64,000 bases of DNA from Pseudomonas sp. ADAK13 (GCF_012935715.1 NZ_CP052860.1:4526001-4590000); one strand, 5' to 3'; positions 25,565 to 35,502 are shown, counted from the first letter of the stretch. Numbers and translations: made by a program. The notes: a model not told the origin generated them from the sequence alone.

Positions 25565-27100
25565 TTCCCCCGCATCCAGTCTGGCCAGCAGCATCTCGCC
25601 CCGTTTCCACAGTGCGTCCTGTTTGGATTCAGGCATGCGGTCGAGGTTTTTATACAGCATGGCCATGCGCTGATTGCCCCGCAACAGGTCGCCGTGACGC
25701 ATCAGGAAGTGCCAGTAAAGCGAATTGAACGGGCAGGCATTGTCCGCGGTGCTTTCAGTGACGCTGTAGGCACAGCCTCGGCAGTAGTCGGACATGCGCT
25801 TTATATATTGGCCGCTCGCGCAGTAAGGCTTGGAACCGAGGTAGCCGCCATCGGCATGCATGACCATGCCCAGGGTGTTGGGCAGTTCGACCCAGTCGAA
25901 AGCGTCCATGTAGATCGCCAGGTACCACTCGCATATCTGGCTGGGCACGATCCCGGCCAGCAAGGCGAAATTGCCGGTGACCATCAGCCGCTGGATGTGA
26001 TGGGCGTAGGCGTGTTTCAGGCTTTGGCCGATCGCCTGGCGCATGCAGTTCATTTGCGTCTCGCCCGTCCAGTAGAACTCCGGCAGCGGGCGGCTGTTGC
26101 CGAATGAGTTGCCGGCGGCGTAGTCCGGCATTTTCAGCCAGTAGACGCCGCGTACGTATTCACGCCAGCCAATCAGTTGGCGGATAAACCCTTCGGCAGC
26201 ATTCAGCCCGATGCTGCCCGACCAATACGCCGCCTCCACATCGCTGCACAACTGGCGCAGGTCCAGCAGGCCGATGTTCAGCGCGGCACTGATGCGGGCA
26301 TGAAACAGAAACGGCTCGTCGCTGGCCATGGCGTCCTGGTAGTCACCGAAGCCCGCCAGGCCGTAATCCAGAAAGTAATCCCAGAGTGCCTGGGCGTCGG
26401 CGTCGGCGTGGGTCACCGGGTAATCGAAGGTGTCCAGTGCGCCGTAGTGGCTGCTGAAGTGTTTACCGACCAGCGCCAACACGTCCCGGGTGATTGAGTC
26501 CGAGCTGAAGCGCGCCGGGTAGGGCGCCTTGGTACCCTTGGGCAGTGCCTTGCGGTTGTCTGCATCAAAGTTCCAGGCGCCGCCGACCGGCGTGCCGTCA
26601 CCGTTCAGCAACAGCCCGCTCTTGCGGCGCATCTCACGGTAGAAGTACTCCATGCGCAGCTGTTTTTTGCCGCTTGCCCAGGCCACGAATTCGTCACGGC
26701 TGCACAGGAAGCGACTGTCGGCGTGCCACTGGATCGGCAAACCGCAGTCTTTCAGGGATTGCTCCAGGCGCCAGTCCCCGCATTCAGTCAGGTGCAGCTC
26801 GCGCGCGTGCAGCTGCGAGTACCAGCGCTTTAACTCGCCGGGCACGGAGCCGGTGTTTTGCGGGTCATCCAGGCTGACGTACTGCGCCCGAACGCCACGC
26901 TGGCGCAATGCCTGGGCAAAATGGCGCATGGCGCTGAAGATCAGGGCGATTTTCTGCGGGTGGTGGGGCACATGGCTGGCTTCCTCCATCACCTCGACCA
27001 TCAAGACCGCGTCGCGCTGGCTGTCCAGCCCGTTTAACGAGGCCAGGTCAAACGATAACTGGTCGCCCAGGACCAGGCACAGCCGATGAGTCTCATGCAT
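25556..27100 (-). CDS. FeS cryptochrome / (6-4) photolyase (FeS-BCP, PhrB-type)
   Basis: 514 aa. The N-terminal Rossmann domain begins RLCLVLGDQLSFDLASL, the DPRP opening, and the C-terminal half is the FAD-binding helical domain. Four cysteines (352, 440, 443, 456) have spacing C-x87-C-x2-C-x12-C, identical to the 4Fe-4S ligands of Agrobacterium PhrB as I know it (350, 438, 441, 454), which repairs (6-4) photoproducts with blue light. It acts in the cytoplasm on UV-damaged DNA. It is 4 bp downstream of the DUF3833 lipoprotein gene, and both should be expressed from the TGTACA-type operator promoter, i.e. light-induced. Confidence 0.92.
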   Translation of the reverse strand: MHETHRLCLVLGDQLSFDLASLNGLDSQRDAVLMVEVMEEASHVPHHPQKIALIFSAMRHFAQALRQRGVRAQYVSLDDPQNTGSVPGELKRWYSQLHARELHLTECGDWRLEQSLKDCGLPIQWHADSRFLCSRDEFVAWASGKKQLRMEYFYREMRRKSGLLLNGDGTPVGGAWNFDADNRKALPKGTKAPYPARFSSDSITRDVLALVGKHFSSHYGALDTFDYPVTHADADAQALWDYFLDYGLAGFGDYQDAMASDEPFLFHARISAALNIGLLDLRQLCSDVEAAYWSGSIGLNAAEGFIRQLIGWREYVRGVYWLKMPDYAAGNSFGNSRPLPEFYWTGETQMNCMRQAIGQSLKHAYAHHIQRLMVTGNFALLAGIVPSQICEWYLAIYMDAFDWVELPNTLGMVMHADGGYLGSKPYCASGQYIKRMSDYCRGCAYSVTESTADNACPFNSLYWHFLMRHGDLLRGNQRMAMLYKNLDRMPESKQDALWKRGEMLLARLDAGESL

Positions 27101-27104
27101 TGAT

Positions 27105-27647
27105 TCAATGGGCCTCTTGGGCGGACTGGCGGCGGAAGAACAACGTCACCTGACCGACCTCGACGCCCAACTTGGACATGCTGGAACGATTGATCAGCGT
27201 GTCTTCGTCCATCAGGTACATCCAGTCGTCGAGGCTCACTTCGTAAACGGAGCCGTCAACCGGCAGGTTCAGGATGTAACGCCAGCGCAAGGCGTTGCCG
27301 GCCACTTCGCCCTTGGCTTCACCCACCACATCGTCGGCACGGCCGCGCCAGTGGCCCGGGCCGTCGGGCGTCAGGGTCCAGACACGCCGCTGGCGCGTGC
27401 CGTCGCTGTAGAGAAAGCGCTCGTCGAGAATCAGGTTTTCACCTTCGCGGCGGCTGGCGATATTCACCTCGAAACGCTTGGCCACTTCGCCCGAGCGTTT
27501 CTCGAATATCCCCCAGGCTTTAACCGGCTTGCTGAAGAAACGCACCAGGTCGAGTTGCGGCTGCTGGTCGGCATAGTGTTTGACGTCAACGCTGCCGCAA
27601 CTGCACAGGCCGAGCACCAGGGCCAGTGAAACCAATAGACGGGTCAT
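27105..27647 (-). CDS. DUF3833-family lipoprotein
   Basis: 180 aa with a lipoprotein signal MTRLLVSLALVLGLCSCGS, lipobox LCSC. The mature part (about 160 aa) is a beta-rich single domain that I recognise as DUF3833, repeatedly found beside photolyase, cyclopropane synthase-like and DUF2878 genes in light-induced clusters. Its role is unknown. ATG 27647 follows AGGGAGACATGCA; longer upstream readings run into the repeat DNA. It heads the two-gene operon with the cryptochrome. Confidence 0.85.
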   Translation of the reverse strand: MTRLLVSLALVLGLCSCGSVDVKHYADQQPQLDLVRFFSKPVKAWGIFEKRSGEVAKRFEVNIASRREGENLILDERFLYSDGTRQRRVWTLTPDGPGHWRGRADDVVGEAKGEVAGNALRWRYILNLPVDGSVYEVSLDDWMYLMDEDTLINRSSMSKLGVEVGQVTLFFRRQSAQEAH

Positions 27648-27700
27648 TGCATGTCTCCCTGAGCGGGCGTGATACAGCGGAAGCTTCGATACCTGATACT

Positions 27701-27724
27701 TGTACAAAATTATAAACTTGTACA
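27701..27724 (-). promoter_or_regulatory. Class II LitR/PplR-type operator, TGTACA-N12-TGTACA
   Basis: Two perfect TGTACA hexamers separated by exactly 12 bp, flanking an AT-rich core that contains TATAAT on the minus strand. This is the operator pattern I recall for class II LitR photosensors of Pseudomonas putida upstream of photolyase-linked genes. It is 54 bp upstream of the DUF3833 start. Confidence 0.75.
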
Positions 27725-27794
27725 GGTATTTAAAAGGCACCTGGCTGTATCCGCTACTGACCTGCATATTGATGGGCCGCTCACTGAGCCGTTT

Positions 27795-27929
27795 GATCAT
27801 TCCCACGCTCTGCGTGGGAATGCCGCCTCGGACGCTCCGCGTCCCGCTGCCGACGCGACATTGAAGCCTTGCGCGAGGGTGACGCGGAGCGTCACGGTAT
27901 GCATTCCCACGCGGAGCCTGGGAACGATC
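27795..27929. repeat. 135-bp palindromic repeat, copy 1
   Basis: Begins GATCATTCCCACGCTCTGCG and ends GGAACGATC; terminal parts are inverted (TTCCCACGC / GCNTGGGAA). Nearly identical to copy 2 at 28682-28814, in the same orientation. Confidence 0.92.
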
Positions 27930-28053
27930 AACAATGGGCATACGCCGGCAGCGGTATCGCCCGTTCCTACGCAGACCGTTCCCACATAGATTTCAGGTTG
28001 CTTCCAGTCCTTCTCGCCGCTAACCTTCGCGGGTCGCTGCCAATTCAGCGAAC

Positions 28054-28243
28054 GGGTGTGGTAGCCCGGCTATTTCATAGATCCCAAAACGCTCAAGGGC
28101 GTTTTTTTGTGCGGGCTGCTTTGTGGCGGCTGTGCATGGGAGGCTTCGGCCTGCCGGGTTTCTATGACCGGTCTACCACCCCGTGTACAGTCGCCTCCTT
28201 AATCGTGTGGTAGCGAGCGTGGAGGTGCTTACTCATAGAGGAG
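28054..28243 (+). promoter_or_regulatory. Structured leader with two competing stems upstream of the DUF6124-like gene
   Basis: TCTATGACCGGTCTACCAC (28161-28179) can pair with the upstream GTGGTAG...CCGG...TCATAGA (28058-28081; 18 bp with one bulge), enclosing a terminator-like hairpin at 28086-28108 and a GAGGC-TTCG-GCCT hairpin. The same two words recur downstream, GTGGTAG at 28207-28213 and TCATAGA at 28233-28239, and the latter runs into the ribosome site AGAGGAG. Pairing with the downstream copy would mask translation start. Unnamed to my knowledge; it could be a riboregulator. Confidence 0.6.
28086..28108 (+). terminator. Terminator-like hairpin inside the leader
   Basis: AAAACGC-TCAAGG-GCGTTTT stem-loop with seven T after GCG. 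It lies 140 bp upstream of ATG 28251 and inside the larger stem, so it may act as an attenuator. Confidence 0.65.
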
Positions 28244-28250
28244 CTTCACC

Positions 28251-28586
28251 ATGAAAAAGGTCTCGCCCAACCCGCCGCATTACTTGAACGACCAGAAATT
28301 CCACGATGCTGCCCAGCGCGCATTCAAGCACTACGACCTCAACTCAGAACCTGCCGCTTCGCCTCCGTCCTCCAACAAACTATTCTCCGTACGTGCCGGC
28401 CTCAGCACCGAAGTCGCCTTGTGTAATGCCAGCGAGATTCTTGAATCGGCGGCTGTCAGCGCCTATGACTGTGCCGAGCATCTTGATGGGGCCAGCCGCA
28501 AGCAAGTGTTGGCAGTGGTGCAATTGGTGGAGATGGCGCAGTTGTTGGTGGATGAGGCGCTGAACCGGGAGTGTCCGGTGGCCTGA
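28251..28586 (+). CDS. Small DUF6124/DUF3077-like protein
   Basis: 111 aa, cytoplasmic, no signal or membrane segment. The start MKKVSPNPP, a variable Pro/Ser-rich stretch (residues 30-45) and a C-terminal helical half (EVALCNASEILESAAVSAYD ... QLVEMAQLLVDEAL) match a family of small Pseudomonas-restricted proteins found in many copies per genome. Function is unknown. A strong AGAGGAG site lies 7 nt before ATG. The gene and its structured leader are bracketed by two direct copies of a 135-bp repeat. Confidence 0.85.
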   Translation: MKKVSPNPPHYLNDQKFHDAAQRAFKHYDLNSEPAASPPSSNKLFSVRAGLSTEVALCNASEILESAAVSAYDCAEHLDGASRKQVLAVVQLVEMAQLLVDEALNRECPVA

Positions 28587-28681
28587 TCACATCCGAAATC
28601 CAACTGGCAACATAAATCCAGTGTGGGAGCGGTTGGTCAGGAGCGCGGGTTTGTCAGCAGGCTCGCGATCACTCCCACGCT

Positions 28682-28814
28682 GATCGTTCCCACGCTCTGC
28701 GTGGGAATGCCGCCTCGGACGCTCCGCCCCGCTGCCGACGCGACATTGAAGCCTTGCGCGAGGGTGACGCGGAGCGTCACGGTATGCATTCCCACGCGGA
28801 GCGTGGGAACGATC
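28682..28814. repeat. 133-bp palindromic repeat, copy 2
   Basis: Begins GATCGTTCCCACGCTCTGCG and ends GCGTGGGAACGATC. It differs from copy 1 by a 2-bp deletion in GCGTCCCG and a few substitutions. Confidence 0.92.
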
Positions 28815-28828
28815 GGTCGCCCGGTTTA

Positions 28829-30316
28829 TCAGTAGCGAATCATCACCGACTTGAGCTCGGTGTAGTCCTCGATAAAGGCCCCGCCAAACTCACGCCCCAC
28901 CCCCGAAGACTTGTTGCCGCCAAACGGCACCGCCGGGTCGAGCATCGTGTGCATGTTCACCCATACCGTGCCCGCGTTGATCGCCGGCACCATGCGCAGG
29001 GCCTTGCTCAAGTCGTTGGTCCAGAGGCTGGCGCTCAGGCCGTAGGGCGTGTTGTTCATCAGTTCCAGCAGTTCTTCCTCGGTGTCGTAGGGGAAGAACG
29101 TGGCGATCGGGCCGAAGGTTTCTTCGTTGAGCAGGGTGTCGTTGATCGTGTTGGCGAGAATCACGGTGGGCTCCACATAGCAGCCCGGGCCCTCGATCAG
29201 CTTGCCGCCGTGGACAATCGTATTGTTCTCGGCGCGGGCCTTGGCGAAAAACCATTCGAGTTTCTTTTGGTGCTGGCGGTTGGTCACCGGGCCGAATTCG
29301 GTGCGTTCGTCCAGTGGCGAGCCGATGTTCAACCGGCTCAGGCGTTGCGCCAATTTCTCCATGATCGGCTCGATCTGCGAGCGGTGGGCGAAGAAGCGTT
29401 CGGCCGCCGCGCAGATTTGCCCGGAGTGCAGGAAACCGGCTTCGATGATGCCGTTGACCGCCTTGTCGAGGTCCACATCCCGCAGGAATCCGGCGGAATT
29501 TTTGCCGCCCAGCTCCAGGGTTGCCCGGGTCAGCCCGGCGCCCATGGCGCTACGGCCCACGGCGATGCCGGTGGGCACCGAGCCGGTAAACGAGACCTTG
29601 TCGGTGCCCGGATGCTCCACCAGGCCCTGGCCCACGTGCCCGCCACCGGTCAACACGTTCAGCACGCCCGCCGGCAGGCCGGCGTCGACGGCCAGTTCGG
29701 CGATGCGCAGGATGGTCAGCGGGGTGAATTCGCTGGGCTTGATGATGATGCTGCAACCGGTCACCAGCGCCGAGGCGAGTTTCCAGATGGCGATCATGGT
29801 CGAGAAATTCCACGGCACGATGCCCACCACCACGCCCACCGGTTCGCGCAGGGTGAACGCGGTGTAGCGTTCGCCGGCGAAGGAGGGCAGTGACGGGGTG
29901 ATGGTCTGGCCGCTGATCTTGGTGGCCCAGCCGGCGTAGTACCGCAGGAAGTGCGCGGCCTGGTCCACTTCAAAGGCCCGTGAAATCTGGATGATCTTGC
30001 CCGACTGGCAGGTTTCGATCTGCGCCAGTTCTTCGCGATGTTGCTCCAGCAGCTCGGCGAGTTTCAGCAGCACATTGCCGCGTGTCGCCGGTGCGGTTTG
30101 GGACCATTGCCGGAAGCCGCGCCGGGCGGATTCCACCGCCGCGTCGATATCCGCAAGGTCGGCGTCGGCCACGTGGGCGATCACTTCGCCGTTGGCCGGG
30201 TTGGTCACCTCCAGGGTCTGGCTGGAATGGCTCTGGACGTAACCGCCGTCGATGAACAAGGCATGGTTTCGACCAAGGAAGGCGTGGACTTCAGGCAGCA
30301 GCGCAACATCGCTCAT
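28829..30316 (-). CDS. feaB: Phenylacetaldehyde / 4-hydroxyphenylacetaldehyde dehydrogenase
   Basis: 495 aa NAD-dependent aldehyde dehydrogenase, the length of FeaB/PadA (about 499). The visible motifs are PWNFSTMIAIWKLASAL, the cofactor loop FTGSVPTG, the catalytic Glu in LELGGKN and the catalytic Cys in GQICAAAE. It oxidises aromatic acetaldehydes, formed from tyramine or phenylethylamine, to (4-hydroxy)phenylacetate. It is divergent from the 4-HPA hydroxylase gene, and a FeaR regulator is encoded 6 kb away, which supports the aromatic-amine role. ATG 30316 has an AGGAAAA site. PadA/StyD naming is equally possible. Confidence 0.87.
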   Translation of the reverse strand: MSDVALLPEVHAFLGRNHALFIDGGYVQSHSSQTLEVTNPANGEVIAHVADADLADIDAAVESARRGFRQWSQTAPATRGNVLLKLAELLEQHREELAQIETCQSGKIIQISRAFEVDQAAHFLRYYAGWATKISGQTITPSLPSFAGERYTAFTLREPVGVVVGIVPWNFSTMIAIWKLASALVTGCSIIIKPSEFTPLTILRIAELAVDAGLPAGVLNVLTGGGHVGQGLVEHPGTDKVSFTGSVPTGIAVGRSAMGAGLTRATLELGGKNSAGFLRDVDLDKAVNGIIEAGFLHSGQICAAAERFFAHRSQIEPIMEKLAQRLSRLNIGSPLDERTEFGPVTNRQHQKKLEWFFAKARAENNTIVHGGKLIEGPGCYVEPTVILANTINDTLLNEETFGPIATFFPYDTEEELLELMNNTPYGLSASLWTNDLSKALRMVPAINAGTVWVNMHTMLDPAVPFGGNKSSGVGREFGGAFIEDYTELKSVMIRY

Positions 30317-30411
30317 GGGATTTTCCTGCTCGCAAAAGCCCGAGGTTAACCAGCCTGGGCGGCCCGGGCTTGTCTCTGTCTGCCGGACGATATGCCTGTG
30401 GCTGCCAGGCC

Positions 30412-30445
30412 TGTGGAAAGTGCAATCTTGGCTGTGGAAGGTGCA
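30412..30445. promoter_or_regulatory. Direct repeat, two 13-mers 21 bp apart, in a divergent promoter region
   Basis: TGTGGAAAGTGCA (30412-30424) and TGTGGAAGGTGCA (30433-30445) are spaced by two helical turns, the arrangement of AraC-family activator half-sites. A further CTGTGG lies at 30396. The region serves the divergent feaB and hydroxylase genes. Confidence 0.5.
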
Positions 30446-30544
30446 TTTTCCAGTGGTGTTGCCCGTTCCATACTGGCCCCACATCCAGCGCCGTTCGTTG
30501 AGTTTGAACGCCAGCCGGACATCCAATAATAAGCAGGGCCGTCC

Positions 30545-32268
<1,724 letters not shown>

Positions 32269-32304
32269 GGCGAACACCTCTCTTGAAGGTTGACGCAGCC
32301 TACA

Positions 32305-32427
32305 TGTGGGAGCGGGCTTGCTGTGGTGAGGGGGCTTGCCCCTCGTCGGGTTCACCACAGATTGATGGGGCTGCTTCGCAGCCCAACGCGGGGCAAGCCC
32401 GCTCACCACAGCAAGCCAGCTCCCACA
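32305..32427. repeat. REPIN-type inverted repeat
   Basis: Outer arms TGTGGGAGCGGGCTTGCTGT / its near-complement ending at 32427, with inner GGGGCTTGCCCC-like halves. It separates the reductase gene from the convergent porin gene. Confidence 0.88.
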
Positions 32428-32456
32428 TTTGATCTCGGTCGCCGATTGGATCTGCG

Positions 32457-33785
32457 CTAGAACGGCACGGCCACGGTGACCTGGCTGTAGACGTTGGTAC
32501 CGTTGCCCCCCACCTGATTCCCGCCGTTGCTCTCATCCTTGTTCGGCTTGTACAGCCCCAGCAGCGGCGTGATGATCAGGTGTTCGTTCACCGCCCATTC
32601 CGCGTACAGGTCCAGTTCGCGTCCGTCCAGATCCAGCATGCCGCCCTTGCTCAAGGTCTTGTAGTCGAAGAACAGCGCGCCGACGGTCACGCTGTCCAGC
32701 GGCTTGACCTTCAACGCCACGTGTTGCACCTCGGTATTGGTATTGAACGGCCCCGAGTAATTGCCGGCCACTTCGCCCTGCACCCAGGTGCCGTAGCCCC
32801 GGTTGAAGCCCGAGAACATCGCGTCCCAGTTTTTTGAATAGCGGCTGTAGCGGTACGTCAGGTCCGGCGACCAGGGCAGTGCGGCGAAGGTATAGCCGCC
32901 TTCGGTGTACCAGGCCTTTTCCGGGCCGGCGTCCTTGTCCTGCCAGGCGTATTCAAAGGAAAAGTGCGCGTTCTCGATCCCGGCATTGCCGGCGCCCCGC
33001 AGGCTGTAGATGTTCATGCCGGCGCGCTGTTTTTGCAGGTCATTGGCATAACGGTCGTCGACGCTGATGCCGTGGATATAGGTCAGGCCCACGGTGCCCG
33101 GCGCGGTGGTGTAGTCCAGGGTGCCGGCAGCCATTTCGGTGTTGGCCTGGGCGCGGTTGTCGGACTTGATCCACATCACGCTGCCATGCACGCCGTCCTT
33201 GCCGCCCAGGCGCAACACGGCGGTTTGATCAAAGGCATGGCGCGCGGCGATGTAATAGGCGCCGCCACGGTTGAACTTGCCGTCGTCCACGCCCTTGCCG
33301 AGGTTCGGGCCGTCGTCGTTGATGATGAAACCGTCGCCGAGCATGATGACCTGGCGGCCGAACGACAGGTCCACGCCATCCTTGCCCAATGCAGGAAACA
33401 GCTCCCCCGAGCGCCAGCCGGCGAAGGCTTCGTCGAACTTGGTGGTGCGCTCGCGGCCGGTGGTCACGCCAGACGCGTCGCCGTCGCCCCAGGTGCCGGA
33501 GCTGACCAGGTTGGCGGTGCCATACACGCTGCCCAGGGCGCCGAAGCGCTGGTCGATGCTCAAGCCATACTTGATGAACCCTTCGCGCCACGTTGAGCCG
33601 CCGGTGGTGCCGTCGTAGTTCTTGCGGCTGTTGAACAGGCCGTACACCGCCAGGAAGTTGCCGGTGACGTGGGTGTCGTCATCGGCATACAGCTCGAAGG
33701 CCTGGGCCGATGACTCGATGATCATCAGCGCGATGCCCAGGCTGATGGTCCTGTACAGGTGACGGGTTTGTTGTGTGTGCTGCAT
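32457..33785 (-). CDS. Outer-membrane porin-like protein
   Basis: 442 aa with a signal peptide (cleavage after SSAQA near residue 29) and alternating beta-strand pattern ending in the aromatic SQVTVAVPF, as expected of an outer-membrane barrel. Sequence features such as NFLAVYGLFNSRKNYDG and SFGRQVIMLGDGFIINDDGP suggest the family of substrate-induced porins found with catabolic genes; I do not recognise an exact name. A FeaR-type motif (33848-33863) lies upstream on its strand. Probable role is uptake of an aromatic amine or acid. The start at 33785 is the ATG that opens the signal peptide. Confidence 0.82.
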   Translation of the reverse strand: MQHTQQTRHLYRTISLGIALMIIESSAQAFELYADDDTHVTGNFLAVYGLFNSRKNYDGTTGGSTWREGFIKYGLSIDQRFGALGSVYGTANLVSSGTWGDGDASGVTTGRERTTKFDEAFAGWRSGELFPALGKDGVDLSFGRQVIMLGDGFIINDDGPNLGKGVDDGKFNRGGAYYIAARHAFDQTAVLRLGGKDGVHGSVMWIKSDNRAQANTEMAAGTLDYTTAPGTVGLTYIHGISVDDRYANDLQKQRAGMNIYSLRGAGNAGIENAHFSFEYAWQDKDAGPEKAWYTEGGYTFAALPWSPDLTYRYSRYSKNWDAMFSGFNRGYGTWVQGEVAGNYSGPFNTNTEVQHVALKVKPLDSVTVGALFFDYKTLSKGGMLDLDGRELDLYAEWAVNEHLIITPLLGLYKPNKDESNGGNQVGGNGTNVYSQVTVAVPF

Positions 33786-33847
33786 TGTTATAGTCCCCAA
33801 CAAGCTGAATTGAGGGAGCATTAGGGCGAGCGCCGCCGGGCCAAGTC

Positions 33848-33863
33848 TTTCCCCTGCGTGCCA
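33848..33863 (-). promoter_or_regulatory. Candidate FeaR site upstream of the porin
   Basis: On the minus strand: TGGCA-N8-AAA, matching the E. coli FeaR motif as I recall it (TGNCA-N8-AAA). It is 63-78 bp before the porin ATG. Confidence 0.45.
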
Positions 33864-33961
33864 GGCAATTGACCCAGGCCGCCAGTGGCAGGGCGGTGGC
33901 AGGCAGCAACAAAACCGGCGGCAGCCAGGAGCAAGACGATCAGCCAGGGCGGGGCGCAGAG

Positions 33962-33977
33962 TGCCAATACTTCTAAA
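33962..33977 (+). promoter_or_regulatory. Possible FeaR motif close to the permease start
   Basis: TGCCA-N8-AAA on the plus strand, 26 bp before ATG 34003. The close distance makes it a weaker candidate for activation. Confidence 0.3.
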
Positions 33978-34002
33978 AATCCGCTTCTTGAGGATCCGCA
34001 CC

Positions 34003-35502
34003 ATGTCGATCAACGACCGGCTCACCGAACATTTGAAACGCGGCACGGTGGGCTTTCCAACCGCGCTGGCGAGCACTATTGGCTTGATCATGGCCAGCCC
34101 GGTGATCCTCACCGCGACCATGGGGTTTGGCATCGGCGGCAGTGCCTTCGCGGTGGCGATGTTGATCGCGGTGGTGATGATGCTGGCCCAGGCGACCACC
34201 TTCGCCGAGGCCGCCTCGATCCTGCCCACCACCGGCTCGGTCTACGACTACATCAACTGCGGCATGGGCCGGTTCTTCGCGATTACCGGCACCTTGTCGG
34301 CGTACCTGATCGTGCATGTGTTTGCCGGCACCGCGGAAACCATCCTCTCCGGGGTGATGGCGCTGGTGAACTTTGAACACCTCAACACCCTGGCAGAATC
34401 CGCCGGCGGTTCGTGGTTGCTGGGGGTGGGTTTCGTGATTGTGTTCGGGGTGCTCAATGCGTTTGGCGTCAGCGCGTTCGGCCGGGCCGAGATCATCCTC
34501 ACCTTCGGCATGTGGACCACCTTGATGGTATTTGGCGTGCTGGGCCTGATCGCGGCCCCGGCGGTGCAGCTGGACGGCTGGTTCGGTGAATCCCTGGTGG
34601 GCACCGACCTGGTCACCATCCTGTCGCTGGTGGGCATGGCGATGTTCATGTTTGTCGGCTGTGAGTTCGTGACGCCGCTGGCGCCGGACCTGCGCAACTC
34701 GGCCAAGGTGATGCCCAGGGCGATGGTGCTGGGGCTGCTGGGCGTGGCCACCTGCATGTTCATCTACGGCGCGGCGATGAAGCGCCAGGTGGAAAACGTA
34801 TTGATCGACGCGGCGGGCGGCGTGCACCTGCTGGACACGCCGATGGCCATCCCGAAATTCGCCGAGCAGGTGATGGGCAGCATTGGCCCGATGTGGCTGG
34901 GCATCGGCTTCCTGTTTGCCGGCGCTGCAACCATCAACACCCTGATGGCCGGTGTGCCGCGAATCCTGTACGGCATGGCGGTCGACGGCGCGTTGCCCAA
35001 GGTTTTCACCTACCTGCACCCGCGCTTCAAGACGCCGTTGCTGTGCATCCTGGTGGCGATGCTGATCCCGTGCCTGCACGCGCTGTACCTGGGGGGCAAC
35101 ACCGACAACATCATGCACCTGGTGTTGGCGGCGGTGTGTGCCTGGAGTTTTGCTTACCTGCTGGTGACGTTGTCGGTGGTGATTTTGCGAATTCGCCGTC
35201 CGGATTTGCCTCGCGCCTACCGCTCACCGTTCTTTCCGCTGCCGCAGATTCTGTCGAGCATCGGCATCCTGCTGGGCATGTGGTTTATCACCCCGCCCGG
35301 CATGAACCCCGCCGACATCTACATCCCCTTTGGCGTGATGCTCGGGTGCACGGCGGCGTACGCGCTGTTCTGGACCCTGGTGGTGCAGAAGGTCAATCCA
35401 TTCAAGCCTGCCTCGGTGGAAGAGGTGTTGGCCAAGGAGTTCGCCCATGAGCCGGGTCCGTCGCACAACGGGTATGTCAGCCATGCTGCAAAAACTGTCT
35501 GA
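34003..35502 (+). CDS. APC-family amino acid/amine permease
   Basis: 499 aa inner-membrane transporter with about 12 hydrophobic segments. The N-terminal GTVGFPTALASTIGLIMASP and the helix-6/7 region GMAMFMFVGCEFVTPLAPD show the APC superfamily fold. GAGGATCC precedes ATG 34003. It lies between the porin and feaR, so import of an aromatic amine or aromatic amino acid is likely. Its 3' end overlaps the next gene by 56 bp in another frame. Confidence 0.9.
   Translation: MSINDRLTEHLKRGTVGFPTALASTIGLIMASPVILTATMGFGIGGSAFAVAMLIAVVMMLAQATTFAEAASILPTTGSVYDYINCGMGRFFAITGTLSAYLIVHVFAGTAETILSGVMALVNFEHLNTLAESAGGSWLLGVGFVIVFGVLNAFGVSAFGRAEIILTFGMWTTLMVFGVLGLIAAPAVQLDGWFGESLVGTDLVTILSLVGMAMFMFVGCEFVTPLAPDLRNSAKVMPRAMVLGLLGVATCMFIYGAAMKRQVENVLIDAAGGVHLLDTPMAIPKFAEQVMGSIGPMWLGIGFLFAGAATINTLMAGVPRILYGMAVDGALPKVFTYLHPRFKTPLLCILVAMLIPCLHALYLGGNTDNIMHLVLAAVCAWSFAYLLVTLSVVILRIRRPDLPRAYRSPFFPLPQILSSIGILLGMWFITPPGMNPADIYIPFGVMLGCTAAYALFWTLVVQKVNPFKPASVEEVLAKEFAHEPGPSHNGYVSHAAKTV

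Noticed and set aside
27795..28814. Composite transposon
   Set aside because: The flanking repeats carry no transposase, no IS ends and no target duplication; they are REPIN-type repeats.
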